From Allodiplogaster sudhausi (lineage: Eukaryota; Nematoda; Chromadorea; Rhabditida; Diplogasteridae), in the NCBI GenBank assembly GCA_945643635.1, contig CALZFC010000248.1:6838501-6902500 (forward strand): a stretch of 64,000 bases of DNA, given 5' to 3'. Below are positions 34,430-47,670 of the stretch, in pieces; the stretch's first letter is position 1; each line of letters opens with the position of its first letter. Both the position numbers and the translations under genes were made by a program. The notes beneath the pieces are model-generated. The model worked only from the letters and a program-made list of their open reading frames with translations, did no database searches and had not been told where the DNA came from.

Positions 34430-35575
34430 ACGTTTCTCCCTTTCTCTCTCTCTGTCTCTTTCTCTCTCTCTCGCCGGCTCACTCTCTCTCTCCCTCTTTC
34501 TCCCTCTCCCTATTCCACATGATTAGCGCAGACATTTGATGAAGTGAAATACAAAATGTAAAAGCCGAAAAAAAATTTGGTGGGCTGCGGCGAGGTTCAT
34601 GGAAGGGTCGACGAGCGCTGAGCGCTGTTTGTCATGTTCGTCGACCCTTCAACGCTGCTTTGAACAAGATTACACGTGCGGCTGAATTTTTCTTCACTAA
34701 ACTCGTTTAGAAAAATCCTGAAAATTTGTGAAATTAGCATTTTCATGACGTACGGTGACATAATTGTTACCGTACGTCATGAAAACACTGAGAATTCGTG
34801 TGTTGCACGTTCGAACCCCAATCGGAGCAAACTGTTTTGCTTCATTTGTTTTGCTGCATTTTTCAAGAATAGTTTAACGTGATTACTGAAGAAAAATTCA
34901 AGGATCTCATATTGATATGTGATTTGCCTGAAAACGCTTTCTGCAGCGAGATATTCCACTTTGGCCCAATTGGCCGCATCCGCTATATCCGACGCAGCAC
35001 TGACCCCTCGCCGTTGGGCGGTACTGTATGTACGTATATAGATAGAAAAAGCGAACTACATTGCAAAACTGTTTGCCTCCACACTCAGAAAACAATTTTG
35101 AAGTTTTGGCCGCGGGCCGAAAAAGGTCAAGGACATTTTGTAGTTTTGGCGCTTTTGGCGCGACCAAAACTACAAAATGGGGTGTCGAGGACATTTTGTA
35201 GTTTTGCGCACCATGACATGCAGCGTGTTTTCCTCACAAAAAAAATGCATTTTGCAATACATATACCTCAATATCTTTGCCTTTGTTTGTTTCTTTGGCT
35301 TTCTTTTCTTTTTTCTGAGTCTTCTGCATTAATATGCTGGAAAAATGGTTGGGTTTTCTCACTATTATCACCTGCTCCCTCTGTTCTTCTCTGTCTTTCT
35401 AAAAGAATAGGCATGCGACAGCTCAGATGTTGGGAGAATTATGGATTTATGGACTCTGATCATTTATCTTCGATGATATATATGTTTTAAAAAGGAAATG
35501 AGGTAATGTAAAAGAAATTGCATGTCTAAGGAGTTATTCACAAAGTTGAAGTGAGAACACAATTGGTGAGTGTAA

Positions 35576-37999
35576 TTAGCAGACTGGCCAGTGACGAAGG
35601 GGCACTAGTATCGTATTCTCATCATAGTACGCGTCCATGGGGTGAGAGTTGACAAGAAAATCGAAGTCAATCAGATCAAAAGATGATGGCACAATCTGAA
35701 CATCGTAACAATTGATGTCATCGCGCCACGACAGGGTTTCACATTTCTTCACAACAATGCGCCATTCATTGTCAATACAACAGAAGAACGAGACCTGAGC
35801 AAATGTTGGCTGAGAGCCAGGAGTCATTGAAGCAAGTAACATGTCATTCTCATTGTAAGACATTCCACAATACGACATACGGGAGCACAATTGCGTGGCG
35901 CGCTCGCAGTTCAGGGCAACAACAACTTTCATAAAGGGAGAATCATGTGGAAGTTGGTTCAAATCAACCGGAAGAGTGCTAGGAGAAGCAGCGGCAGAGA
36001 ATTTGATACGCTGGTTGGCCAAATGCATTTGCAAATGATGAATCACGCTAAATGGCATGTTGCGATAATTCTTGCTCGTATAGGACAGAGTCTTAACGGT
36101 GGCATTCACTTGCTCGAAATCCATCGTCCATGACAGAATTGGAGGCCCGTTATCACGCACAAACTGTGGGTAATGCAGAAGGTGGTGGCATTTCACGGTT
36201 ACAGACACGGCATCATCAATGGAAAGAGAAGCCTTAAGAGAGACCATGTATTCATGAATGGCACCTTCAAGGCCAACAATATCATCATTCCTGAACTGGG
36301 GCTGCATGAGATACAGAAGAACACGAGACAGACACAGAAAAGTCTTCCATTCTAGCGCTGAAATGTCAATACTGCGGTAGAGGGCGAATGGCAACAATCT
36401 CATTAGGGTGTACGCTTGGGAAGCGCGCTGCTTAGCAGTTGTATCGGTGAGGACAGTGTCAGGGAAAGGGGTGGGGCGAGATGAAGAGTCCTGGCTGCCA
36501 TAAGGAATGATGGAGAGGAGAGCATTATTCTTTTCTATTCTGACGCCACTTCTGTTCGCAAAGTCTTACAATCGCGCGCTGGCACTCCCCTTCCAGACAG
36601 TCATGCATCAGGTCAAGCCCAGAATCAGACAACATGTCATACATCGGAAACTTTAAGAGAGGGCTGTGCTGAACGTAGCCAAACTGTCTGAGCTGGCCGG
36701 AAGCATCAACAGTTTGGAACCAGGTTGAATCTCTGAGCACGACTTGGCTAGGCATTGTACAATCAAGGAATGTAGAGGAATGGGCCGTACAGATTCGACA
36801 AATTAACCCGGCGCCAAAGTTTTTGGCGAGTCCTCTGAGTTCATTCTGGGCCTTGTTATCGGCAAAGAAGAGAGCGCAGAACTGGCTTGTAAATCCGGCC
36901 GCCGACAAGGAGACCACCAGCCTTCTCGATGTCAGCAAGGTCCTTCTAAAAATTCGTATTTACAAACATATTATTGCCATATACTCAGAGAACACTTGCT
37001 ATGTCAATTTCAGAAAATGCTTGCTTACCAGCAATATCTCGAGGACGGGGCGAAACTTGTGCGCGCTGTGGTCCAACGTGTACGCCACGGCAAAGACTTG
37101 CTTGGCCGCCTGCGACGAGCTGATTCTCAGCGGGAGACCTGCCAGCTTCACCAGAAAGATGGCCAGCTGATTCGCACCGGCTTTCGTACCGAGAGCGCCT
37201 TCCGGGGACATGTCATCCGAGTAGAGCAGGAACGGCAAGTCCACAGTTCCGCTACTTCTGTTCTAAAACGCGTCATATTTTTGCTTTTGTTTCTATAAAT
37301 ACATCATTTGAAAAGAGTAAAGCAAAATGCCGAAGAAATGAAAGTGAAAAAATTAGCAACCTTGTTCACCCATCGACTTCCATCCATGTGGCAGCAAAAG
37401 TCGCTCTTGTGTGTCCCATCGAAAGCACCAGTCTTGTTTGCAAACTTGATTGCATCTTCTAACAATCTCGACAAGGGCACGGTGTAGAACAGCTCCGGTT
37501 CTTGTGTCCTCTCCGCTTCTCCTTGGTCGTTGCGCTTTGTCGCTTGAATTATTCCCATCTTGTGCGCCCGGATTTCAGAGATGTGGTTCTCTTTCTCGAG
37601 CCTCTATTGTCTCAGGTAATGCGAAGAATTTCTTCGAATCGCCTCACGGATGGTAGAGACGGTCTCATCTGAGCGGTCAGTAGCAGCAGAGACGACACTG
37701 CTTAACAGTCGGGCCACAGCATCCAGAGTCCTTCGAAGTGTTGTACTTGCCATCTCTTGCGTGAAGAACTCATCAATCTGCGCGGCCACACGAGAGTTCC
37801 CTAAAATATTATTGATTTCATATTTACTGTGTGTGAAATTAAAGTTATTCCCATACTTGAGCTAATAGACCACATTAATTTGCACCTTTGGAAGAAACGT
37901 CGTTAGAGAGCTCCTCCGGGGCCTCATCATCAGGCATGTCGTCTTGACCACTGCCGGTAGGTGACGGTGACGGGGCAGCCGTTCGTCTCTTCTTTGCTT
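35576..37999 (-). pseudogene. CACTA/EnSpm-like transposase gene, unit 2 (broken)
   Basis: Copy of 29153-31576 with the same frame changes near 36530 and 36865 and the same in-frame TAG near 37606. One visible protein difference is SPFMKVVV for SPLVKVVV in the other units. Sharing all the lesions shows that the gene was dead, or spliced in a way I cannot see, before the units multiplied. Confidence 0.65.
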
Positions 38000-38141
38000 A
38001 AAAATGGGATATTGCTATTTAATAGTAAAAAAAAACTGCACCGAATATCGAAGAACAATCTGCGCAGTGAAAAAGGAAATGCAAATAGTGACAACAAGCT
38101 CCAATGCTGGACCCGTGCACTCGATCCTAGTGATTCTTTAA

Positions 38142-38589
38142 GACAGCCTATCTGTAAGGGTCGATCTGCCCTCTGCAATGGGAAATTTTTGATTTTTAAA
38201 ATTGATGAAAACTTGATCATTTGTACTATTCGACATGCTCTTTAAAATGGTGAAATCGTGATTTCGAAAAAAAAATTTTCTTTCGAGATAATAGCGATTT
38301 ACGCTTAAAATTCACATGCCCATATCTCAGTTATTTCTTAAGATTTTTGAAATCTCTTTTTTGTGTTTTATAGATCTTTGTATTCTCTTTAAAAAAGGTC
38401 GCGGTGACGTTTCGTGAAAACAACTTTTAAGCAGCAAAAATCGTATAAATAGATTTAAAAATATGGTTTTTCTGGTTTTTCAGACCAAGTAACCCCCGCG
38501 GGGAGGATAAGCTGTTCATAGAAAGAAAGCCCGTGAAATTTGCTACAATGCGATGTATCTTTAAAAGAATTCTAGGAGGACATATTTTT
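38142..38589. repeat. Truncated left inverted repeat of the TTAA element, unit 2
   Basis: Second truncated copy of 44569-45016, ending at the junction with unit 3. Confidence 0.95.
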
Positions 38590-38901
38590 TATTCTGCTTT
38601 CAAAAACATTTACTGCATGATTAGTGTTGGTATGAAATAAAGAAGCATCATAAAGGTCATCACGCATCAGGAATCACCTGTGAATGCATTGTACTTTTAA
38701 AAAAACGACAGTTTGCTGCGGCGGCCGAAATAAATATGTACATACTTACATATCGAAATCGAAAATATTTAATGAAAATCGCATGCGTTGGAAGAAGTTC
38801 ACTTCTAGAAGAAGTGGTATGAAATCGGATCTATTCATACGAAACACAAACATTTTTGCAACTGATGCATCGTTAATATCCTTAGCAATTGTGGCCTGCA
38901 G

Positions 38902-38993
38902 AGGCATCGTTTTAAATACTGATCCTATTCCTATAATCCTGGATACGGCAAGCGAGAGGCCGTCTTCGGCTCAGCCCAGATGCTTTTCATAAA
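38902..38993 (+). pseudogene. Decayed peptide-precursor exon, unit 3
   Basis: Same as 26054-26145. Confidence 0.5.
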
Positions 38994-40814
38994 TCAACAA
39001 TTCAACCTGTTCGACATCAATCTGGATCCTCTGTAATAATTGTGTACATTCCATGAAATATTACAATATTGCCAATCAAAATATATGGCTTTTGATCATT
39101 TATTTCTGTATAGAATGAACAGATTACTCACTGAAAAAGAGAAGGCGGCGAAGGAATCCTTCTATTCCTTCTGTTGCATCCCGCGGCACACACACAAATT
39201 TTTTTTTTTCAGGTTTTAGGCGACCTAGCTTCTTACACTTGGCTATTTCGGAACGAAGAGAGTGAGAGGCAAAGACAGGAACGCGTAGACATACATACAG
39301 TACCGCTCAACGGCGAGGGGTCAATGCTACGTCGGCTATAGCGGACGCGGCCAAATGTGCCAACTGGAATATCTCGCTGCATGAAGCGTTTTCAGGCAAA
39401 TCACATATCAATTTGAGATCCCTGCCGCACATGCAATCTTATCGAAGATGGACGAACGTTAGATGAACAAGAGATGAACGCTGATATGAAAGATCGTTGA
39501 ACATTTATATGCTTATTCACGGGAGTTCGTCGAACATTTTCTAGCGTTTAAAATTTTCGCTCGGCGCCGAGCGATGGAAGCAGCGATGAACGTTCATCGC
39601 TGGAGAAATAGTGTGCAAAAGTAGGAGAGTTTTTGGAGTAATCGGGGAGCATGTTTGTCTGTTTCTCTAGACTGTTCCATGTTAAAGCTTACTTCTCTAA
39701 TCGTCGACGAACATTTTTGAAAACATGATGAACGAACCTTCGTACCAGTGTCGTTCATCATTTTTTCTCGTAATATTTCGATGCTGATGTGTTTTTCTTG
39801 TTTGTTGTTTTATAAAACAACCTTTTTATTTGTTTTGGATGCATTAAACGATATACTGCGTATTGTTTCATGTTGCTTGGTGGCTTTCGCGGTAAGAAGC
39901 TTGGCGCCAAGCTGCTCGATTCTCAAACAAATCTTGTCTGCGTTAATGCGTTAAAATGTTCTTCTTATTCCCTTTTGTTTGGCTGTTTTCATTTCTAATA
40001 TGATTCTTTCTGGAGTTTCAGGACTCCTCGGATTCATCGCGTCCTCGTATGGCGCAGTGGAAAAGCGGCACGGAGAGCGGGTGCGACAGCGGCGCCAAGC
40101 AGTCTTCGCATCCCGGGCGACCATCTTGCAGTCGACGAGAAGGTTTGCTGCAGCTATTTTTTGCAAGTACTTTATTCTTCCAATATAGCGTGCTTTTAGC
40201 CCTAAGCCTTAAGGCAAAGAGATGTTTGCTTTTAAAAATTCCTTCTTATTCATTCATGTGTTCCGTCGTTTTTTTTAATAATTAGATGCTTTCTCGAGTT
40301 GTATTTAGCGATGGCATTGACGAGGAATGGTCGGCATTCGCCAACAGTCGGACAACAAGCTGGACGCGCTGCTTCTCCTTCTGAATTCGTCCCCCTTCCC
40401 CTCGGATGCCTTCGATGTTCCACGCAAACACAAGAAGTGTATTATTAAGTTGCTGTTTCGTTGTTCCCTTTTTTTCTTTGCACATTACTGTCGCTTTCCT
40501 TTGTAAAGTCAACTTTGGATACTCGTTAGGATGTTGGTCTCATTAATGGAGCCTTGCTTTGATGTTTACTCGTTTATCCTTACACTCGCTAACCTTGCAA
40601 GTTATTAATGACGGCAGGCTTAACAATACTAGTCTTAAATATTCTCTAATTTCTGGTTAATATAATGCATAAACCTCGTCCACTTTTGTTTTACTTTTAA
40701 CTAGAAGTAATGAATGTCCAAAGTGGAGAATGTTCTGCGTGCCGTGGATGGGGAATCTGTGAAGTTCTTCTTATTTCTTCCATGCTGTGCCTCTTTTCTC
40801 TCTCTCTCTCTCTC

Positions 40815-40856
<42 letters not shown>

Positions 40857-42002
40857 ACGTTTCTCCCTTTCTCTCTCTCTGTCTCTTTCTCTCTCTCTCG
40901 CCGGCTCACTCTCTCTCTCCCTCTTTCTCCCTCTCCCTATTCCACATGATTAGCGCAGACATTTGATGAAGTGAAATACAAAATGTAAAAGCCGAAAAAA
41001 AATTTGGTGGGCTGCGGCGAGGTTCATGGAAGGGTCGACGAGCGCTGAGCGCTGTTTGTCATGTTCGTCGACCCTTCAACGCTGCTTTGAACAAGATTAC
41101 ACGTGCGGCTGAATTTTTCTTCACTAAACTCGTTTAGAAAAATCCTGAAAATTTGTGAAATTAGCATTTTCATGACGTACGGTGACATAATTGTTACCGT
41201 ACGTCATGAAAACACTGAGAATTCGTGTGTTGCACGTTCGAACCCCAATCGGAGCAAACTGTTTTGCTTCATTTGTTTTGCTGCATTTTTCAAGAATAGT
41301 TTAACGTGATTACTGAAGAAAAATTCAAGGATCTCATATTGATATGTGATTTGCCTGAAAACGCTTTCTGCAGCGAGATATTCCACTTTGGCCCAATTGG
41401 CCGCATCCGCTATATCCGACGCAGCACTGACCCCTCGCCGTTGGGCGGTACTGTATGTACGTATATAGATAGAAAAAGCGAACTACATTGCAAAACTGTT
41501 TGCCTCCACACTCAGAAAACAATTTTGAAGTTTTGGCCGCGGGCCGAAAAAGGTCAAGGACATTTTGTAGTTTTGGCGCTTTTGGCGCGACCAAAACTAC
41601 AAAATGGGGTGTCGAGGACATTTTGTAGTTTTGCGCACCATGACATGCAGCGTGTTTTCCTCACAAAAAAAATGCATTTTGCAATACATATACCTCAATA
41701 TCTTTGCCTTTGTTTGTTTCTTTGGCTTTCTTTTCTTTTTTCTGAGTCTTCTGCATTAATATGCTGGAAAAATGGTTGGGTTTTCTCACTATTATCACCT
41801 GCTCCCTCTGTTCTTCTCTGTCTTTCTAAAAGAATAGGCATGCGACAGCTCAGATGTTGGGAGAATTATGGATTTATGGACTCTGATCATTTATCTTCGA
41901 TGATATATATGTTTTAAAAAGGAAATGAGGTAATGTAAAAGAAATTGCATGTCTAAGGAGTTATTCACAAAGTTGAAGTGAGAACACAATTGGTGAGTGT
42001 AA

Positions 42003-44426
42003 TTAGCAGACTGGCCAGTGACGAAGGGGCACTAGTATCGTATTCTCATCATAGTACGCGTCCATGGGGTGAGAGTTGACAAGAAAATCGAAGTCAATCA
42101 GATCAAAAGATGATGGCACAATCTGAACATCGTAACAATTGATGTCATCGCGCCACGACAGGGTTTCACATTTCTTCACAACAATGCGCCATTCATTGTC
42201 AATACAACAGAAGAACGAGACCTGAGCAAATGTTGGCTGAGAGCCAGGAGTCATTGAAGCAAGTAACATGTCATTCTCATTGTAAGACATTCCACAATAC
42301 GACATACGGGAGCACAATTGCGTGGCGCGCTCGCAGTTCAGGGCAACAACAACTTTCACCAAGGGAGAATCATGTGGAAGTTGGTTCAAATCAACCGGAA
42401 GAGTGCTAGGAGAAGCAGCGGCAGAGAATTTGATACGCTGGTTGGCCAAATGCATTTGCAAATGATGAATCACGCTAAATGGCATGTTGCGATAATTCTT
42501 GCTCGTATAGGACAGAGTCTTAACGGTGGCATTCACTTGCTCGAAATCCATCGTCCATGACAGAATTGGAGGCCCGTTATCACGCACAAACTGTGGGTAA
42601 TGCAGAAGGTGGTGGCATTTCACGGTTACAGACACGGCATCATCAATGGAAAGAGAAGCCTTAAGAGAGACCATGTATTCATGAATGGCACCTTCAAGGC
42701 CAACAATATCATCATTCCTGAACTGGGGCTGCATGAGATACAGAAGAACACGAGACAGACACAGAAAAGTCTTCCATTCTAGCGCTGAAATGTCAATACT
42801 GCGGTAGAGGGCGAATGGCAACAATCTCATTAGGGTGTACGCTTGGGAAGCGCGCTGCTTAGCAGTTGTATCGGTGAGGACAGTGTCAGGGAAAGGGGTG
42901 GGGCGAGATGAAGAGTCCTGGCTGCCATAAGGAATGATGGAGAGGAGAGCATTATTCTTTTCTATTCTGACGCCACTTCTGTTCGCAAAGTCTTACAATC
43001 GCGCGCTGGCACTCCCCTTCCAGACAGTCATGCATCAGGTCAAGCCCAGAATCAGACAACATGTCATACATCGGAAACTTTAAGAGAGGGCTGTGCTGAA
43101 CGTAGCCAAACTGTCTGAGCTGGCCGGAAGCATCAACAGTTTGGAACCAGGTTGAATCTCTGAGCACGACTTGGCTAGGCATTGTACAATCAAGGAATGT
43201 AGAGGAATGGGCCGTACAGATTCGACAAATTAACCCGGCGCCAAAGTTTTTGGCGAGTCCTCTGAGTTCATTCTGGGCCTTGTTATCGGCAAAGAAGAGA
43301 GCGCAGAACTGGCTTGTAAATCCGGCCGCCGACAAGGAGACCACCAGCCTTCTCGATGTCAGCAAGGTCCTTCTAAAAATTCGTATTTACAAACATATTA
43401 TTGCCATATACTCAGAGAACACTTGCTATGTCAATTTCAGAAAATGCTTGCTTACCAGCAATATCTCGAGGACGGGGCGAAACTTGTGCGCGCTGTGGTC
43501 CAACGTGTACGCCACGGCAAAGACTTGCTTGGCCGCCTGCGACGAGCTGATTCTCAGCGGGAGACCTGCCAGCTTCACCAGAAAGATGGCCAGCTGATTC
43601 GCACCGGCTTTCGTACCGAGAGCGCCTTCCGGGGACATGTCATCCGAGTAGAGCAGGAACGGCAAGTCCACAGTTCCGCTACTTCTGTTCTAAAACGCGT
43701 CATATTTTTGCTTTTGTTTCTATAAATACATCATTTGAAAAGAGTAAAGCAAAATGCCGAAGAAATGAAAGTGAAAAAATTAGCAACCTTGTTCACCCAT
43801 CGACTTCCATCCATGTGGCAGCAAAAGTCGCTCTTGTGTGTCCCATCGAAAGCACCAGTCTTGTTTGCAAACTTGATTGCATCTTCTAACAATCTCGACA
43901 AGGGCACGGTGTAGAACAGCTCCGGTTCTTGTGTCCTCTCCGCTTCTCCTTGGTCGTTGCGCTTTGTCGCTTGAATTATTCCCATCTTGTGCGCCCGGAT
44001 TTCAGAGATGTGGTTCTCTTTCTCGAGCCTCTATTGTCTCAGGTAATGCGAAGAATTTCTTCGAATCGCCTCACGGATGGTAGAGACGGTCTCATCTGAG
44101 CGGTCAGTAGCAGCAGAGACGACACTGCTTAACAGTCGGGCCACAGCATCCAGAGTCCTTCGAAGTGTTGTACTTGCCATCTCTTGCGTGAAGAACTCAT
44201 CAATCTGCGCGGCCACACGAGAGTTCCCTAAAATATTATTGATTTCATATTTACTGTGTGTGAAATTAAAGTTATTCCCATACTTGAGCTAATAGACCAC
44301 ATTAATTTGCACCTTTGGAAGAAACGTCGTTAGAGAGCTCCTCCGGGGCCTCATCATCAGGCATGTCGTCTTGACCACTGCCGGTAGGTGACGGTGACGG
44401 GGCAGCCGTTCGTCTCTTCTTTGCTT
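42003..44426 (-). pseudogene. CACTA/EnSpm-like transposase gene, unit 3 (broken, most complete context)
   Basis: Copy of 29153-31576. Only this unit is still linked, through the inserted TTAA element, to the upstream zinc-finger exon at 48344-48485 and to the SAM-domain gene at 49005-52228, all on the minus strand. Key blocks are again SDDMSPEGALGTKAG, LMHDCLEGECQRA and GPPILSWTMDFEQVN. Confidence 0.65.
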
Positions 44427-44568
44427 AAAAATGGGATATTGCTATTTAATAGTAAAAAAAAACTGCACCGAATATCGAAGAACAATCTGCGCAGTGAAAA
44501 AGGAAATGCAAATAGTGACAACAAGCTCCAATGCTGGACCCGTGCACTCGATCCTAGTGATTCTTTAA

Positions 44569-45229
44569 GACAGCCTATCTGTAAGGGTCGATCTGCCCTC
44601 TGCAATGGGAAATTTTTGATTTTTAAAATTGATGAAAACTTGATCATTTGTACTATTCGACATGCTCTTTAAAATGGTGAAATCGTGATTTCGAAAAAAA
44701 AATTTTCTTTCGAGATAATAGCGATTTACGCTTAAAATTCACATGCCCATATCTCAGTTATTTCTTAAGATTTTTGAAATCTCTTTTTTGTGTTTTATAG
44801 ATCTTTGTATTCTCTTTAAAAAAGGTCGCGGTGACGTTTCGTGAAAACAACTTTTAAGCAGCAAAAATCGTATAAATAGATTTAAAAATATGGTTTTTCT
44901 GGTTTTTCAGACCAAGTAACCCCCGCGGGGAGGATAAGCTGTTCATAGAAAGAAAGCCCGTGAAATTTGCTACAATGCGATGTATCTTTAAAAGAATTCT
45001 AGGAGGACATATTTTTGGAATATGCACTTAAGCAAATATACTCAACTTTAAAAGTACCTTGCAAGAGGTCCGGGTTCGAAGCCCGCTCGGGGCAAAGTTT
45101 TTGCAATGTTTTGTAAACTGCCAAAAAACATATTATCGATCTAAAATTGATGTCTATTCGTCTCATAGCTCCATAAATTTGCATATGCTTTCCGTTTTCA
45201 TTCTGATTTCACCAACTGAAAATTTCTTC
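44569..45229. repeat. Left terminal inverted repeat of the TTAA element
   Basis: Inverted copy of 47671-48343 with scattered differences. Contains the tandem-unit breakpoint at 45016. Confidence 0.9.
45062..45095 (+). other. tRNA-3'-half-like string inside the TIR
   Basis: GGTCCGGGTTCGAAGCCCGC followed by TCGGGGCA looks like the T-arm and acceptor end of a tRNA (B box GGTTCGAANCC) with four of five T-stem pairs, but no D-arm, anticodon arm or matching 5' acceptor strand was found. The inverted copy is at 47808-47841. Confidence 0.5.
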
Positions 45230-45365
45230 AACATGTTTTTATTCCAACAAAGGTGCACAATTATAGAATCATTTTAGCTTCGTGATTCGAAAGTGCAAAG
45301 CATTTCTCAAGTCTCTTGAGGGGCTCATCAATGAACAAATATGTAGGGATTATCATGACTAATGG

Positions 45366-46740
45366 TCAGAATAGTTCATCGTGGACGCGTCTGGGTGCTG
45401 TCTGGGCAGACCCGCTCATGTCTACAGGCTCAAATACGTCTTCATTCGAGAGCTCCTCAGGTGATTCCGTTTGCGTGGCTGTGGGATTTCTTTTTGGATC
45501 TGCCTTCTCAGATGGGTACTCAACGTCATTCTCTATCAGTTGTCTAAATTCGTCGAAGTCAGTCCCAAAAAGCGGTTCCGATTGAGCCTCCTCAATGATA
45601 TCACCTTCCGTATCGAACAGTTCATCAAGCTCGTCTAAGACGTTCACAGATGTTGGTTGCGGTGTCGTTGTAGTTGTTGATTGATCCAAGTCGGGCACAT
45701 TTGCATGTCTCTTCTTCGAGGCAAGATTTCCGAAAATGCTTGCTATCTGCTGGTAATTGAGAAGTTCTGGCGGTGAGAAGAGTAATTTTCCAGCTGCGTC
45801 GATTTCCTTGCGCATTTTCTTCTCCAGCTGTCGAGGATCATGTTTAGTGCCCGTACGAAGGCCATCATTAAACGCTTCGATCACATACGTCTTAGACCTG
45901 GGTGGAAGTCGAGTGCCCTTCTTATGCTCGCGAAGTGCCCAGCCTTGTGGCAAACGAAGCCCGTTATCTGTCACTTCTGCTAGCGACTCGATTGCCTTGT
46001 CGACTTCGGAATATGCCTGCTCAATCTTTTCTCCTTCGAGACACATACCGTACCGCTTCAGAACATAATCCCGAAGAGTCAGCCTCTCGGAAATTGCCCT
46101 ATGTTTGCCAAAAAGGAGATGTCTCTCGAGATTGTGGGCTTGCAAGAATTCAGCTCCACAGGTTTCTTCTGGGCATCTGTAAAGATACCCATATTCAGGG
46201 CAACTTCCCGTGTGTGTATTCGGCATCTTCAGGAGCGCGGCAGGCCTCATCATCTATTTCTTCATTACGATCACGGCCATGGTCCGGCGTGACCTCGCCT
46301 CGGATTGGTTGGCCTTCTCTCCCCAACCAGCATAGTTCAGATGTCGTGTCCAGGCAACCTCCAGATGAATCGGTGATGAACTCTCCTTCATTGTGTTGTA
46401 GAGATGAGTAGTCGATCTCTTTGCCGATACCGATAGTAGAATATCGATGAACTCGAAGTGCCGTTTCTTCAAATAGGAACGTATTATACTTCCTTATTCC
46501 GGCAATTTTGGCCTTAGACGCTTCTCCTCTTCTAATGCTTCCCGTGTAAACCGAGACTGCACGTAGCGGTTTTCCGTGAGTTATTCCTGCCAAAATTTCA
46601 TTTGGAGTGGTTACGTCCTTTCCACTATCAACGTAGTTCCGCAATTTTCTCTTCGCCAATGCACTCATCCGATCGCATGGTCCTTTCCCAGCTTGAGTCT
46701 CGGAGAAATAGTAGCCGACGATTTTGACGAACTCTCCCAC
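45366..46740 (-). pseudogene. C2H2 zinc-finger transposon protein (3' part, split in two frames)
   Basis: Two overlapping minus-strand frames. The upstream one (46740 to about 46195) has FSETQAGKGPCDRMSALAKR followed by KYNTFLFEETALRVHRYSTI and GIGKEIDYSSL. The downstream one (about 46176-45366) has the finger CPEETCGAEFLQAHNLERH with HLLFGKH, then LPQGWALREHKKGTRLPPRS and LFSPPELLNYQQIASIFG, and an acidic tail. This order matches a multi-copy transposon-associated protein family I recall from cnidarians, molluscs and fish, where both parts form one protein. The candidate intron (donor after 46294, acceptor TTTACAG before 46176) does not keep phase, so either another splice or a frameshift separates them. 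The N-terminal catalytic part was not found. Confidence 0.6.
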
Positions 46741-47670
46741 TGGCAGTCGTTACAGAGAGAGATAAACTTTCGCTTCCAAGAACACGAACTCTCCTCCCTT
46801 TCAGTCATTAGAGAGATAGAGAGAGAGAGAGAGAGAGTGGAGGGGGTCTTTCGCTTCCAAGTACACAAGTCTCCTCCCTGGCAGTCATTCAGACAAATTT
46901 TCGCTGTGTGAGTGCTTCCGAAGAGAGATGTCGTACCAGCCGCAACTTGCCTTCCTCATTGATGTCTGCCCCGACGTATTGCTACCGGGCGATGCTGGGA
47001 TGCAAGCTATTCAGAGCGCCCTCCGACGATCGCCAGTAGGCGTTCTTCATGCACGGCGAGTGCTTCCAGGAGGCACCCATTGGGGTCAACAATGGCTCCT
47101 CGATACGTCTGTATCCAGGAATCAGGTATATCCACTAGTAAATGATGATGATTGGTCTATTAATTTAGATAAGAGCGCAGGAGGCGACCAGAATTGAAAC
47201 AAGATTGGGCCGCCGCCTCGATGGCACTCTGCCAACCGTTCAAAGCAGAGGACTGTGCGTCCACCCTCTCGAAACCATTGTGGTGCCGGTTAGAATTTAT
47301 TCATTTTCATATTTAGATAATGTTGATTGCTATAGGTGCAGTACTACCCTAATTATCGAGGGGCACTTGCGCCCCGCAATCCAATGCCCATCGTCGCCTA
47401 CACAGATCCTCGACCATCCGCAATATAGGGCACAATGTGCAACAGCTCGCTCATTGTCAGGCTACAAGTGTCTACTCTTCTTTTTCCCTCCCCAACTTCT
47501 CCATTTTGCTTAAGTCATTTCTAAATGCTTCCTCGTCTTTTACTTATTACTTCTATCCAGGAAGCTTTTAATAACGACTGAAATTGACTTTCCAAGTGTC
47601 GTTACATTAATTTATTTGATGTCGATAAATATATATACATATATAAACATGTTAACTGAGCGCAGTTTAC
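46741..47670. other. Core of the TTAA element upstream of the C2H2 ORFs
   Basis: Contains an imperfect triplication of a TTCGCTTCCAAG...CTCCTCCC...GCAGTCATT block (about 46735-46900), a GA microsatellite (about 46814-46838), and plus-strand open frames at 46928-47197 and 47205-47513 that I do not recognise and that may be chance or a captured fragment. Confidence 0.35.

Larger units (their letters stand above)
32167..38589. repeat. 6.42-kb tandem unit 2
   Basis: Same order and content as unit 1. The few differences seen include single-base changes in the transposase (for example CATAAAGG for CACCAAGG near 35931) and the length of the CT tract. Confidence 0.95.
38590..45016. repeat. 6.42-kb tandem unit 3
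   Basis: Last unit. At 45016 the sequence continues into the rest of the TTAA element instead of returning to the peptide-gene 3' UTR, which defines the right breakpoint. Confidence 0.95.

Noticed and set aside
25742..45016. Tandem array as rDNA or satellite DNA
   Set aside because: No rRNA-like sequence, only three units, and unit edges cut through a peptide-gene 3' UTR and a transposon end.
45059..45100. Complete tRNA gene
   Set aside because: Only the T-arm and acceptor-end side can be matched; no D-arm, anticodon arm or 5' acceptor strand was found nearby.
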